64,000 nt of DNA from Lolium rigidum. Taxonomy: Eukaryota > Streptophyta > Magnoliopsida > Poales > Poaceae. The notes beneath the pieces were generated by a model. It was given only the letters and a program-made list of their open reading frames with translations. It made no database searches and was not told where the DNA came from. Positions 12,344 through 23,056 of the stretch are shown piece by piece. The DNA is taken from positions 333,171,090 through 333,235,089 of the forward strand of contig NC_061514.1 in the NCBI RefSeq assembly GCF_022539505.1. The letters are read 5' to 3'. Position numbers and translations under genes: made by a program. The number at the start of each line of letters is the position of its first letter. Position 1 is the stretch's first letter.

Positions 12344-12960
12344 TCAGGCAGCGGGGGCTTCCGGAGGAGCATCGCCGGCATCAGCGTCGTCCAAGAGCTC
12401 CTCTTCGGCTTCATCCTCCTCCGCGTCGAGATAGTCCTTGACGCCGGAGGGGGAGGGATGAAGGTGCGCATATCGGCATACTCCGCAATGCGGTACGCGC
12501 GATCCCGCCGCTTAGCGGAGAGGATCGGGTCCAGATCGGTTTCGCATCTTCGCGCACGCCGGTGAGGGCGTCCGGATCGAGCTCCGGTACCGGGAGCGAG
12601 CAACGCGGAGGGCGGAGTCCGCGCCGCCGCGGGCAGCAGAGCACCGCCACTCGCGGATCCTCCCCGCCGCCACCCTTAAGACGATCGCTGATGAGAGAGA
12701 AGGTGTCCGGCACCTCTTCGCCAGGCCATAAGGTCCTGAAGAGCTGGGTAGCTACATCAGGGATGTCCGATAAATTGCGGTCTATGGCGCGCATGTGGGA
12801 CACCCGCGCGTTAAGCGCGACCAGATGGTCGTTGGGCGTCCATGGCACGGTAAGATCCGCTCGGCCTTGGTCCTTGCGGCGCGCGTCCACCTTCTTGACA
12901 GCGTACCCCTGGGAGTCCGGAAAGAGGCCTGTGTAAAGAAAGAAAAAGGTCAAGGAAAAG

Positions 12961-13055
12961 AGACCGGAAAGAAAAGAGACCGGAAAGAAAAGAGTCCGGA
13001 AAGAAAGGAGTCCGAAAGAAAAGAGACCGGAAGGAAAGATAACGGGAAGAAAATG
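12961..13055 (-). repeat. 16-bp tandem repeat in last intron of the antisense gene
   Basis: About six imperfect copies of AGACCGGAAAGAAAAG lie inside the predicted intron 13113-12929. One copy is 15 bp. They fall outside the exons, so the gene can vary here without changing protein. Confidence 0.8.
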
Positions 13056-13753
13056 GGGTCGGAGGAAAAAAGGCTTATATGCAGTAGTCAAAGTGTAAAA
13101 TAAAAGAACTTACGATGGGCGAGGGCGTCGGTCTGCAGGATCAACTGATCGCATTCCTTATGCTCCTCCTCCAGCCGCGCGGCCTTCTCCTCGGCAGCCT
13201 TACGGGACTTGGCCGCCTCCTCCAGCTCAGCCAGCAGCACCACGTTGGCGTTGCTGGCGTCCTCCAGTGCCTCCTCCATCTTGGCCGCTGCGTCAGCTGC
13301 AGCGACTTCGAAGGCCTTGGCATGGTCAAGCCCCAGTTGGATGAGCTGGGTCTTGAGCTCCCGGTGGCTGGTCTTGAGGGCGTCCAGCTCCTCCTTGTGC
13401 TGCCGGATGAGCTGGTCTTTCTCCCCTGTAACCGGAAAAGAAAGTGTTAACAAGGTTATACTAGTAAAAATGGAAAAGAAACCACGTTTAAAGGAAAAAG
13501 GAGAGAATCGTACGTTGGGCGGTGGCCAGCTGCTCCTTGAGAGCATCGATGGAAGCTTCCGGGACCACTGTTAAGCAGAGATTGCGAATGTTAGGAGGGA
13601 AAGGTTTCCGGTAAGGAAGATGCCGGCAAAACAAAAATTTACCTTGGCACTTGTCGTGTGCCTCAGCGAGCTCCCGATGCTCCCATAGAAGCTCCTCGAA
13701 GAGAGCCTTCCGAGCGTCAGCCGTGAGCTGTTCAAGAAAACAAGGTTAGTAAA

Positions 13754-14022
13754 GTTTTGCGCTAAGAACAAGGTTCTTAACCCGAAACTCGGGGACTGGC
13801 AGTGCCGGTTTTGCGCGTTTTAAGCTAAGTTTTGCGCTAAGAACAAAGTTCTTAACCCGAAACTCGGGGACTGGCAGTGCCGGTTTTGCGCGCTTCTAAG
13901 GTAAATTGTGTGCTAAGAAGAAGGTATTTAACCCGAAACTCGGGGACTGGCACTGCCGGTTTCACGCTAAATTTTTAAGTTAAGTTTTGCACTAAGAGCT
14001 GCGCTCTCACCACAAAACTCGG
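13754..14022 (-). repeat. 75-79 bp tandem repeat in an antisense-gene intron
   Basis: Four diverged copies start near 13754, 13829, 13904 and 13983. Each carries the block AACCCGAAACTCGGGGACTGG or a variant. They lie in the predicted intron between exons 4 and 5 (14131-13728). The core CTCGGGGACT is the same word found at the 3' PPT of the element. Confidence 0.82.
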
Positions 14023-17000
14023 GGACTGGGAAGATAGACAAGAGAGAAACCGGCATGAAACCAAAGAAAAGATAAAACGAAACCGGAAACGAAGAAACCG
14101 GTAAAGATTGAGACAAGTTAGCAAAACATACCATCAGATTGTTCGTGGAGTCGTACCACGCGCTCGTCGAGCTCTTTAACGGCGCTGCGAAGCCGCATAA
14201 AGTGCTCCTCGGAAGACCGGTCCCCGACAGGGTCGGGAGCCGGCAGCCTCGTCCTTGCCCAGGCCGCGGGTCGCCGGAGTCATGTCCGCGGCGTTCCACT
14301 TTTGGGCATAGGGCAGAAGGTGCCCCAGGTCGCGGCCTTGGCGCTTGAACTCTGTGATGCGGCCAAGGAGGCCGGTGGCCTTCGTGGCGGCGTCTTTGGC
14401 GGCCTTGCCGACGTGCAGCACCAAGGGCTGCCGGCCGCCGGAAGAGGCGCCGGAGGCCGTCGCCTTCCCCTTGATGAGCTTGGAGGTCTTGGGCGGCGGC
14501 GCAGAGCGGCCCCGAGGGGCTTGGCGCGAGGAGCACCCGGCGGCGGTATCGGGAGGGAGCGTGGAGACGGAGGAGCGCCGGGCGCATCACCCGGTTTGGA
14601 GCCTTCCGGCGCGGAAGATTCCGGCACGGAAGTTGTTGTTTTTTCAAGGACGGGAGGAGCTGGAGGCTCCGCCCGCCCGGAAGCTTTTCTTCTCCGGCGC
14701 CGATGTTGCTGGCGCCGGTGTCTTGGGTCTCTGGAGGGAAGGAAGGATCCTCCTCCGTGCGGTGATCTGGCGATGAAGGGGCCGCACGCCCCGAATTTGT
14801 TGTGCCCCCCGAAAGGGAGGCAGAGATGTTGCCGGCACCAGGTGGTGCCGGGCTTGAGCGAGGAGGAGGGGTTGAAGTCCTTACGGAATCTTCAGAGCCC
14901 GATGGCCTTGGGCCAAGCTTGAGCGCAGGACTGAGAAAAAGAAAGAAACACAATTGGCAAAAAGCAACCGGAGAAAGAACTTGGAAAAAAGAGACAAGCC
15001 GGAAAGTGAGTAACTTACCCGGAAGAGGTTGGCATCGCCTTGCGCCCGTAGCGACGCATGCCCACCTGCTTCTCCCCCACGGGCTCAGTCCGGAAGCGCT
15101 TGGAGGGGCGGGCCTGGCTGGTACCGGCATCAGGTGCCGGCTGCTTGTTCTTTTGGCCCTGGGCCATGAGCTTGTCCACAAACTCGGAGCCGGCCTCGGC
15201 GCGCAGGGCGGCACGCGCTCGTGGATCTATGAGTTAAGTTTGGCTAAGAAGCAATTCACAGGAAAACGATAACGGAAGGTAAAGGAAACCGGAAAAGAAA
15301 ATACCTCGAGCGTGGTCAAGTCGTCAGCGGACCCGGTTGGCTTCGGCGGAGACCGGCCAAGGCGCGCTGCCGGAGTCTTGCCCATTTTCAGGTCCTTCCA
15401 GAAAACGTAAGGATCCGGGTCAAAGGAGTCGAGGGCGCGAGGCTGGCAAGGTCCACGCCGCTCTGCTTCGATGAGGGGGAAGCGGTCCTTGGCCTGAAAC
15501 AAGAAGAAAATAAGATTAGCAAGAGCAGAAAGCTACCGGCCAAAAACAACCCCAGTCGCATAATCCCTTACTTCTTGGGTCGGAGGATTATCGGTCGTCG
15601 AGGGAAGAAGGCCCCATTCCCAATCAGATGGCATAGCAGTTTGGCAAATCTGCTTGGCCTTGCGAACGACATCCCTTTTGCTAAGAGGACGGCCTGTGAT
15701 CTTGGTAGGATCTCCTGGGCCATACATCTCGCTCATTCTATGTGCGCGGCGCTTTAGAGGAAGCACCCGGCGCGAAATAAAAGTGCGGATGATGTCATCC
15801 GAGCAGATCTTGGTCTCCTTCCTCAAAGAAGCCAAGAAGCGTACCACCCGGCTGGTTTCAGCATGATCAGACTTCGGGTTGTAGCCCCAGCTGGTCCTGC
15901 TGGGAGGCCCCGCTTCGTAGGGAGGAAGATCGATGAGATCGGCGCGGCCGGTGTTCTTCACGTAGAAGAAAGTCCCTTGCCACAACCGGCAAGATTCGAG
16001 GCCGGAAAACTTAAAAAAGGGGCTCCCTTGACGGGAGCCGATAATGCAAGACCCGCACTGAACGGGGGGCTTGGGTTTAGGAATATCCTTGCCCTGAACG
16101 GAATTAATCCGAAGAGCAAAGAAGCGGGCAAACGTCTCACGAGTGGGACGAATGCCAATATAAGCCTCCATGAAGGTGGCGTAGCAAGACAGGTAGAAAA
16201 TGGCGTTGCGAGGAAGGTGGTGAGGTTGGAGTTTGTAAAAATCTAGAAACTCCCGGAAAAAAGGGGAGGCAGGAAGGCCGAAGCCGCGCTCAAAGTGAGC
16301 GAGAAAGACAACATATTCGTCATCTTCAGGATCCGGCTCGATTTCGCCGTCCGGAATCCGGCAAGAAACTCCTTCCGGAATCCGTCGAGACCGGTATAAC
16401 CAATCGATTTCGAATTCGGTAACACTGGAACCCATCCAGGCACCGCGGGTGATTGGGGAAGGCTCCTCGCCGGAAGATTGGCTGGAGCTGCTAGAGGTTG
16501 CGCTACCGGAAGCTTGGCTAAAGCTACCGGATTCTAAGTGGCCACCGGACTCTTGATGGCTACCGGATTCCTGCTGATTGCCGGAATCGGTCTCCATCGG
16601 ATCTGAAGCCGTGGATTCACCGGGAGATGATCTACGGCGCTTAAGAGAAGGGGAAGAAGAAGATGCAGAGGAGGATCCCTCGTCAGACATCGCGAGTAGA
16701 GGCGAAAAAACAAGAATCCCAGACTTGGACCCCGCGTGAAGATCTACGAGTAAGAAGAAAACCAAAGAAAAAGAGGAAATAAGAACACTAAGGACCCAAG
16801 ATCTGGAAAGCAGACAGAGGACGAGTGGAGCGAAATTGGTACCAACCTTAGGCGGCGGAGTCGCTGAAGGAAGTGTTTGCTGGCGTCGGAGCGGACCTGC
16901 GGCCGCCGGAGAGCACCGTCGACGGCGAGGCAGGGAAGCTTGCGAAGAAGCACGAATGCGGCGGAAGCAATGAGGTTGCGGCCGAAGATCTCCACACAGC

Positions 17001-17149
17001 GAGGTCCGGCGGAGGCACGGCGTGAGTTCGCCGGGCGCCGGAGCTTGAAGGAGCGACGGCGGACGGAGAGCGGCGAGGGCGCAAAGGCGTGAAGCTCTGT
17101 GCGCGAAGGAGGAGAATGCGAAGAAGACGAAGAAGAAGGGGCGGTTCTG

Positions 17150-17157
17150 TTTATAAA
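17150..17157 (-). promoter_or_regulatory. TATA box of the element B antisense gene
   Basis: TTTATAAA (palindromic) about 460 bases upstream of the antisense ATG at 16690, in an otherwise GC-rich region. The antisense genes of I and J also have a TATA-like box upstream of their start. The region 16691-17149 would be its 5' leader; a long upstream open frame there (to 17290) looks like coincidental GC-rich reading. Confidence 0.55.
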
Positions 17158-17634
17158 GGAGAGAGAAGGTGGGCAGGAAACCGCTGGGCCGCGGCGGTTC
17201 GCCTCGCGGCCCACGACGGTTCGCACCTTGGGCCGCCACGTGGCGAGGGAATACACGTGAGGAAATGCGAAGCCACACGGGGGCGCACACGGGATCCCGA
17301 AGAGGTAGTGGGATCAGTTGCGATGCATTAAATGAGCGCGCGGGAGTCGAAGGGAAGTGACCCCTGACACTGGCGCAACAGTCACAGTGCGCATGTCTCT
17401 GTCAGGCGCGGGGCCCGAAATATTCTCGACCTCGCCGAGGAAGCAGTAAAGACACATGATACCGGAAAATAGAGATGCCGGAACGAGCTTTGCAAAGAGA
17501 AGAAAAAGAACAAGGGTAAAGGTGCCGGAACTAAGCTCAAGACATGAGTAATTAAACCGGTATCCAAAGGAAATGAGAACCTGGCATGGCCTGTAGGATA
17601 GAATCCTCCAGGCTATACCAGCTTCGGGGACTAA
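17158..17634 (+). other. 3' end of element B internal region with polypurine tract
   Basis: Noncoding DNA between the antisense promoter and the 3' LTR. It ends with GCTTCGGGGACTAA directly before the LTR start at 17635, the expected place of the plus-strand primer (PPT). Related sequence occurs in reverse in fragment H (37956-38397). Confidence 0.7.
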
Positions 17635-18338
17635 TGTTGGGGGGATGACCCCCGGTATGCCAAAGGCATGCCAAACCGGATGGCTTGTGCCATCAAGATA
17701 CCGGTTTAATGTTCGTACCGGAACCTAAGGATAAGAGTTTAGCTAGGTGGAGCTAAGCCGGTATCCCCAAGAGGGGTATACCGGAATCCGGTAAAGAAGA
17801 TACCGGAAAGGAGCGCCTGTCGGCAGGACTGGTCAAAGATTCTCTCCAGAGCTAGAAGACAAAGATGAGCTAAGCAAAGTAACTTTAGACGAAGGGCTGA
17901 CGATAAAGAGAAGGGTGACGGTCAAAGAAGCCGGAGGACGTCAGCGCCCCTGATTAAAGAGGACTCCGGTGTCATCTATGATTAAAGTAGCTTTGTAAAG
18001 TAGTTTGTCTAGTCAAAGATGCCATTAGGGTTTCTTCCGGTGTAAGCCACCCTCTTCCCTATATAAGGAGAGGGGGTATCGCCTCCTACAGCGCGAGACC
18101 ATAGAGAGATCGGTGTACCGAGAAACTTGTAACCATGTTGAGATCAATGAAGCTAGCGATCTAGTAAAGAGTTCTTCCTCTTGTCTCTCTTCTTGCATAT
18201 CGGCCTTTGGTTGTGTTCTTGAGGAAAGCATCCGGAAGTTCTTCCCATCTAATCGCAAACCCTCCCCCGAATCCTCATACGTCCATTCGGCCCCAACTTA
18301 AGCCATCCTATGGCATCTGCTCGTTCACCACGACGACA
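17635..18338 (+). repeat. Element B 3' LTR
   Basis: 704 bp, near-identical to 4140-4842, with TATATAA at 18060-18066. It ends GACGACA at 18338. One visible difference is CTACGAGCG at 4590 against CTACAGCG at 18087, an example of the CAG-context indels described in the findings. Confidence 0.93.
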
Positions 18339-18718
18339 GCCTTTAAGTAGGCGGAAGGGCAACGCGGGGGGCCACACGAGGGCCCCACACACCAGGGCCG
18401 CGCGGCCAAGACCTAGGCCGCGCCGCCCTGTTGTGGCGGCGCCTCGTGGCCCCACTTCCTTTCCCCTCGGTCTTCCGGGAAGCTTCGTGCAAAAATAGGC
18501 CCCTGGGCGTTGATTTCGTCCAATTCCGAGAATATTTCCTTACTAGGATTTCTAAAACCAAAAACAGCAGAAAACATCAACTGGCTCTTCGGCATCTTGT
18601 TAATAGGTTAGTGCCGGAAAATGCATAAATACGACATAAAGTGTGTATAAAACATGTAGATATCATCAATAATGTGGCATGGAACATAAGAAATTATCGA
18701 TACGTCGGAGACGTATCA
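18339..18718 (-). repeat. Element A 5' LTR, U3 part (right of element B)
   Basis: Continuation of the LTR interrupted at 4139. The terminal sequence on the minus strand is TGATACGTC followed by GACGTATC, an 8-bp perfect hairpin with a 3-base loop at 18699-18717. The LTR terminus at 18718 abuts element C. Confidence 0.88.
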
Positions 18719-19536
18719 ACCATCTTGCAAACACACCTTTTGTCTCAAAACTTTATTTGGTTTAGATGTGGGCATGGAAATAGGGGGAGTGCGGTTTAAA
18801 TTATTGAGCTATCCCTCCCCCCATAATGCCAACATTAAAGATATCATTCTCGTTATATCATATGTTGATATGTGAGCTTCAATGATGAGTATTGGTTTGG
18901 ACCCAAGATATATATCTTCGCGGTGCCATACCATAACACTCATATATGGTGGCCTAGGCCACCACACTCTTCTTTAAGAAGAGTTGGAGTAATTTGGATC
19001 TTCATTGGTTTATATTGACATCTCCTTGTTTATGGGAAATCACTCACTTTTGGCCTTCATTTGCATTATTTGCAAAAATGAGTGATCATGTACCATCTCA
19101 CAGTTTGGCGCATCTGTCCTAAGCCTGTATCATCTAAGCCATATCCTCTTCCCCCTCCGAGTGCACCACTTTCCTGTCAAAACATGTTCCTGGCACAGCT
19201 TTTTCCGTTTCACCGGAAGTTCTGGCCGTTCTGACCGGTACTTCCGGCTAGAATCTTCTGCCAGCTCCTGCCCATTGTTGCTGATCAGTTGGTGTGGTTT
19301 CTGGGGGACCGGAAGTTCCGGCTCCAACGAGCGGAACTTCCGCCCTTACGAAAACACTACTTATCTTGTCGGGAACGGGGAGGCAGTTCCTGCCCCCTCA
19401 CTTCCCCCCATCCAAGATCTGTTCAAGCCCTCTCTCTCCCTGTGGTGGCTGCTCCTCCCTCCGGCCGGATCTCCCTCCTCCGGCGACCTCCACCGGATTG
19501 GCTCCGTGGATTGGCATCCCCTCCCTCTCCTCCTCC
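18719..19536 (+). other. Element C internal noncoding region and ORF leader
   Basis: No coding frame recognised. From about 19205 to 19340 it contains copies of the palindrome CGGAAGTTCCG/CGGAACTTCCG and a degenerate version (CCGGTACTTCCGG). The same motif is repeated many times in the 3' LTR. It may be the promoter or 5' leader for the ORF at 19537. Confidence 0.6.
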
Positions 19537-21254
19537 ATGGCTCCCCCCGGTTTGTGCCCTCTCCCTCTCTATGTGTGGGTAGACCTCACTAGATGAACTA
19601 TAGGGCATACTCTAGGCAAAGCTATGGTAGAACATCTCTAGATGCCTTTCCTTTACTAGATCTTGCATAGGATGTTGTTGTAATGCGGTTCACCAAGCCA
19701 TTGCCTCAGATCTGGTGAGAAACTGCCGCTGTGTTCGAACAGCCGGAAGTTCCGGCTCCACACGCCGGAACTTCCGGCCTGGCAAGTTTTACTGCTGTTA
19801 CTCGATATCCTATGCAGGCTCTGGTTTTGGCCTCCTTGCTTGTGTGCACTCATTTTTCATTCCTATCCTATTGATTCCATTCCAGGTAGTTCCAAGAAGA
19901 GAGGCAAGGGTCATGTGGATGATATTGAGGAAGAACTTGAGCAAACTAGACCATCCAAGCTCACCGCTCGTCAGCAATCCGCTCAAAGGCAAAAGACACC
20001 CGCAGTGAGAGGCAAGAATATCCATGTATCCGTGAAGAACATGCAATATCTTGAGTACAAGGAGCTCCGTGACATGAACCCTTACCTCACCCCTCGGAAC
20101 AATAGGGTTGCGGATAAGAGGTTCCACAACAAGACTCAAGAGGAGATTTTCTATGAGGTGTATGTGCCTTTTAAGAAGGGGGTAGCCCCGCAACATGCCA
20201 TTGACACCGGGAAGATGGCCGCTTCTAGGTACTTTGCAGAAGCCTATGCTATGTGTGGTGAGTTTGGGCTCTATCCCATTATGGAGCTCAACAAGGATTA
20301 TGATGTCGGGATGATTCAACAATTCTATGCCACCGTCCATTTTGAATCGGATGAAGCTAGAACATTCCGGTGGATGTCTCATGAAAGGCTACTTGAGTCT
20401 AACTTGGCAAAGTTTGGAAGTGCCCTTGGATATCCTCGCTACCCGGGCGTAGATGCAAATGGTTGGAGGTGCCATGATAGTTCATTTGCTCAAACAAGGG
20501 AAGTCTTGGAGCACCTCTACATCAAAGGTTGGGGTATTCCGGGCAAGAGTGCGGATCTTCTCCCTACTTGGGACATTATGCTTAGAGTTTACCGGGAAAC
20601 CATTGGACCAAAAGGTGGCAACCTTGATGAGCTACATCTTTATGAAGTGGATCTAATGGCAAACTCCTTTGCTAAGAAGGGCACCGGTGAGAGGCTTGAT
20701 GTGATGGACTACATCTACCATGAGATGTGGTCATGTGTGATGGAGAAGAAGCTTCCCGCGTTTGCTCCGTACATTATGAAGCTCATTGAGGACACTTGGG
20801 TTGAGACTTGTGAGACTTCCCTCCTTCACTCTATTCCTCTCAACATCACATCCCATGAAGTGAAGGTTCTGAGGACCAAGCGCCACAACTCCCCCATAGA
20901 AGATGTTCCCCCATGGATGAGAAGCCACATAGCCGGGCTTCTAAGCTTGCTCGCCGCATGAGACAGATTTTTGCCTCACCTCTGCGAGTCAACCACCGCC
21001 GGTATCAGCAGCATGCAGAAGCCAAGAAGTCTCGGGTTTGTCAGAAGAGCATCATGAGGGCTCTTAGTGTGGACGTGTCTCCTCCCGGATCCGAGGAGAA
21101 CATCACTCCGGAGGCTGAGTGGGTCTCTCAGCACGGCATGCCTCTCCCTCCTGATGGCCTCGAGATCGAGTCTCCTCCTCGCACTCCTTCCTACCCCGGC
21201 GCTTCATCGAACCTCCCTCCCGGCTGGGCTAACGCCGACCCTTGGGACGTGTAG
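19537..21254 (+). pseudogene. Two-exon ORF of element C, plant-transposon-protein-like
   Basis: The ATG at 19537 begins a 13-base first exon. A GT donor at 19550 and an AG acceptor at 19884-19885 join it in frame to exon 2 (from 19886). The fit is exact and removes the stops that lie between. Exon 2 runs to about 20910, where a C run (20908-20912) costs the frame; the natural continuation is the frame ending at 21254 (DPWDV). The protein starts with a Lys/Arg-rich, nuclear-localisation-like segment. A globular region follows with FYATVHFESDE and GSALGYPRYPG, reminiscent of the putative plant transposon / ATHILA ORF1 group. No RT, protease or integrase motif is present. Its place between the rest of the element and the 3' LTR is that of an extra 'third' ORF. 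Confidence 0.6.
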
Positions 21255-21714
21255 TTTCTCCTTTTCCTTTTTGGTGCCTTGGTGCCAAAGGGGGAGAGTG
21301 AGAACCTTATTAGGTTGCTCTCCGTTGGGTATTTGCATGGGGGAGTCACAAGCTCGTGTTGGCTTTGATTTTCATCGCTTGTGATTCTATTTATCTTTGT
21401 GGTGTCGAACTATGGTCTTAGTTTATTTGGCTTGTAAACTCTATCTATGTGTTTGGAACCTTATCTATGTGTATGGTAAACTCCGTATGTGAGTCTTCCA
21501 TGGTTATCTATGTGTGCATGATCTTATTACCCATATGCTTATCACTTGTTGTATTGCTAACCCATGGAAGACGGATGCAAGATATAGGGGGAGCTTCTTA
21601 TGTACCAATGCTCATATCTAGGGGGAGCTCCTCTACATCTTGCACATTGTTGGTTTACTTTTTTCATTCCTTGCAAATACTTGTGTTGTCATCAAACACC
21701 AAAAAGGGGGAGAT
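21255..21714 (+). other. Element C 3' noncoding and polypurine tract
   Basis: Contains several GGGGGAG words (about 21288, 21340, 21586, 21611 and 21705). The last, AAAAAGGGGGAGAT at 21701-21714, touches the LTR and is the likely plus-strand primer. Confidence 0.7.
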
Positions 21715-21867
21715 TGAAAGAACATTTCCCGCCCTTTTGGGTTTTGTGTGTTTGATGTCAACACTAAGTATATATTCATGTGTGTTGATGTAGACAGGTA
21801 CAAGTTTTTGAGAAATACATTTGATCGGTGAAATGATATGGCTGTTCTGAAGGTCTTTTCACTTCTG

Positions 21868-22264
21868 GCGGAAGTTCCGGCCCCAGCAGGCGGAACTTCC
21901 GGCTCGGTATGTTCTCGCGAAGCCTCTCGGCGCAGCTTCGTGTGCGGTGGCTCTTCCGCGACCGGAAGTTCCGGTAGGTTCGGCCGGAAGTTCCGGTCAG
22001 CGGAACTTCCGCCCAACTTCCGGACAAGTTCCGGAATTCTCGTTTTGTGGCTCGGTAGAGTCCAGTAAGGTTTTCTCACAATTCCGGAACTTGGCCGGAA
22101 CTTGGCCGGAACTTCCGGTCGCCGGAAGTTCCGCCCTAGTTCCGCCCAAACATTTTCTGAACTGGACGTCTGACGAAGATTTTTCCGGGCGGAAGTTCCG
22201 GCCCTCCTGGCCGGTACTTCCGGTGCCAGCCGGAACTTCCGGCCCTCCTGGCCGAAACTTCCGG
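21868..22264 (+). repeat. Array of CGGAA(G/C)TTCCG palindromes in element C U3
   Basis: At least nine complete 11-mers of the form CGGAAGTTCCG or CGGAACTTCCG occur in about 400 bp, starting near 21869, 21891, 21962, 21984, 22001, 22107, 22122, 22190 and 22230. Degenerate versions lie between them. They stop about 45 bp before the TATA box. Confidence 0.9.
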
Positions 22265-22310
22265 TGTTAGTGGATTTCGCCCCAACGGTCAGATCTGAGA
22301 GCTCCAATCA

Positions 22311-22318
22311 TATAAATA
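22311..22318 (+). promoter_or_regulatory. TATA box of element C LTR
   Basis: TATAAATA in CATATAAATAGCTCTC, downstream of the palindrome array. This is the likely LTR promoter. Confidence 0.65.
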
Positions 22319-23056
22319 GCTCTCTTATCCAAAGGGACAAGTTGCTCAATCATTGCACAAGAAATCTGCCAAGCCTCACCTCCATTAGAGCCACCTCAAG
22401 AACACAAGATTTGCAAGATCTCCTTCCTCCCCCAACCAAAGCTCTTGATCTTTGGGGCTTCGAAGGAGAAGACACCGATCTACATCCTCACCGAAGCGTT
22501 TTTCATTTCCCCCTCATTTGTTTGAGGGATCTCATGCTAGAGTTCCTATTTGGTTCCCTAGTTGATTTGTGTTGATGTGTTGTTGTTGATTGTTGTATTG
22601 TTACAGATTTGGGAGCCTCCAATTCAGTTGTGGATGTGTGCCCCAAGAACCTTGTAAAGGCCCGGTTTCCGCCTCGAGGAAATCCCTTAGTGGAAGTGGG
22701 CTAGGCCTTCGTGGCGTTGCTCACAGGAGATCCGAGTGAAGCCTTCGTGGTCTGTTGGTTTGGCTTTCGTAGCAACCACACTCCTCCAAACGTAGACGTA
22801 CCTTCTTGCAAAGGAAGGGAACTACGGGAATCATCTCCGTGTCATCGCGTGCTCCACTCTCGGTTACCTCTATCCTATTCTATCTCTTATATTGTGTAGC
22901 TATATCTTGCTTAGTTGCTTATCTTGTCATATAGGTAAATTCACTTAGTCGCATATCTAGAGAATTTACCTTTGTGTCAAGCCTAAATTGAAAAAGAACT
23001 AAAAATTGGTTAGCACCTATTCACCCCCCCTCTAGGTGCGGCATACGATCCTTTCA

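Larger units (their letters stand above)
12344..16690 (-). pseudogene. Antisense spliced gene (aORF) of element B, putative plant transposon protein
   Basis: Minus-strand gene starting at ATG 16690 (MSDEGSSS). Exon 1 (16690-15572) encodes a Ser-rich leader and a globular domain typical of the 'putative gypsy type transposon' family: LAHFERGFGLPASPF, then YKLQPHHLPRNAI. Putative exons with GT-AG junctions follow: 15493-15305, 15226-15019, 14930-14132, 13727-13643, 13567-13514, 13425-13114 and 12928-12344. Exon 7 is an Ala/Glu-rich coiled coil. The last exon ends in an acidic tail with stop at 12344. Frames slip in exons 3, 4 and 8, so this copy is broken or miscalled. Function is unknown. Such aORFs are known from Grande-like elements. 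Confidence 0.85.
4140..18338 (+). mobile_element. Element B: 14.2 kb Tat-type Gypsy retrotransposon with antisense gene
   Basis: Complete element with two LTRs (4140-4842 and 17635-18338, both starting TGTTGGGGGGATGAC and ending in CA), a PBS, gag, protease, pol and a 3' PPT. By eye the LTRs differ at roughly a dozen positions, which suggests a fairly young insertion. Between pol and the 3' LTR lies almost 6 kb that carries a spliced gene on the opposite strand. The dual RNase H and the antisense gene place it in the Tat lineage (relatives: Grande, RIRE2). All major sense ORFs are frameshifted, so the copy as given is not coding-competent. It inserted into the LTR of element A. Confidence 0.92.
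1..18718 (-). mobile_element. Element A: non-autonomous Gypsy LTR retrotransposon, split by element B
   Basis: Minus-strand element that continues beyond the left edge. Its 5' LTR starts with TGATACGTC at 18718 and ends at 2919, but element B occupies 4140-18338; the two LTR pieces add up to about 1.6 kb, the same length as the LTRs of E, F and G. Below the LTR come a tRNA-Asp primer-binding site, a gag-protease ORF and 3' noncoding DNA. No reverse transcriptase, RNase H or integrase follows the protease, so the copy could not mobilise itself. The LTR sequence is that of the abundant Triticeae Sabrina/WHAM-type group; the exact family name is from memory and not verified. A lies inside element C, because C sequence begins directly at 18719. 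Confidence 0.88.
18719..23056 (+). mobile_element. Element C: LTR retrotransposon, 3' part only
   Basis: Only the 3' portion is visible; the 5' part must lie left of element A, which inserted in C at 18718/18719. It contains a two-exon ORF, a polypurine tract (AAAAAGGGGGAGAT, 21701-21714) and a 1342-bp 3' LTR bounded by TGAAAG and CTTTCA. The AAAGGGGGAGAT tract is typical of Copia elements, especially the Sirevirus type. With no RT in view I treat the superfamily as unresolved. Confidence 0.8.
21715..23056 (+). repeat. Element C 3' LTR
   Basis: 1342 bp with inverted ends TGAAAG...CTTTCA. U3 holds a dense array of CGGAAGTTCCG-type palindromes (21868-22264) just upstream of the TATA box TATAAATA (22311-22318). 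The LTR end is followed directly by LINE coding sequence, so C inserted in a LINE. A 5' LTR is not in the window. Confidence 0.82.

Noticed and set aside
13088..15272. Plus-strand ORFs opposite the antisense gene
   Set aside because: They are shadows of the minus-strand exons; the exon borders and coiled coil make sense only on the minus strand.
16691..17290. Upstream extension of the antisense ORF of element B (200 extra codons)
   Set aside because: The TATA-like box lies inside it and the sequence is low-complexity; the ATG at 16690 gives the normal Ser-rich start.
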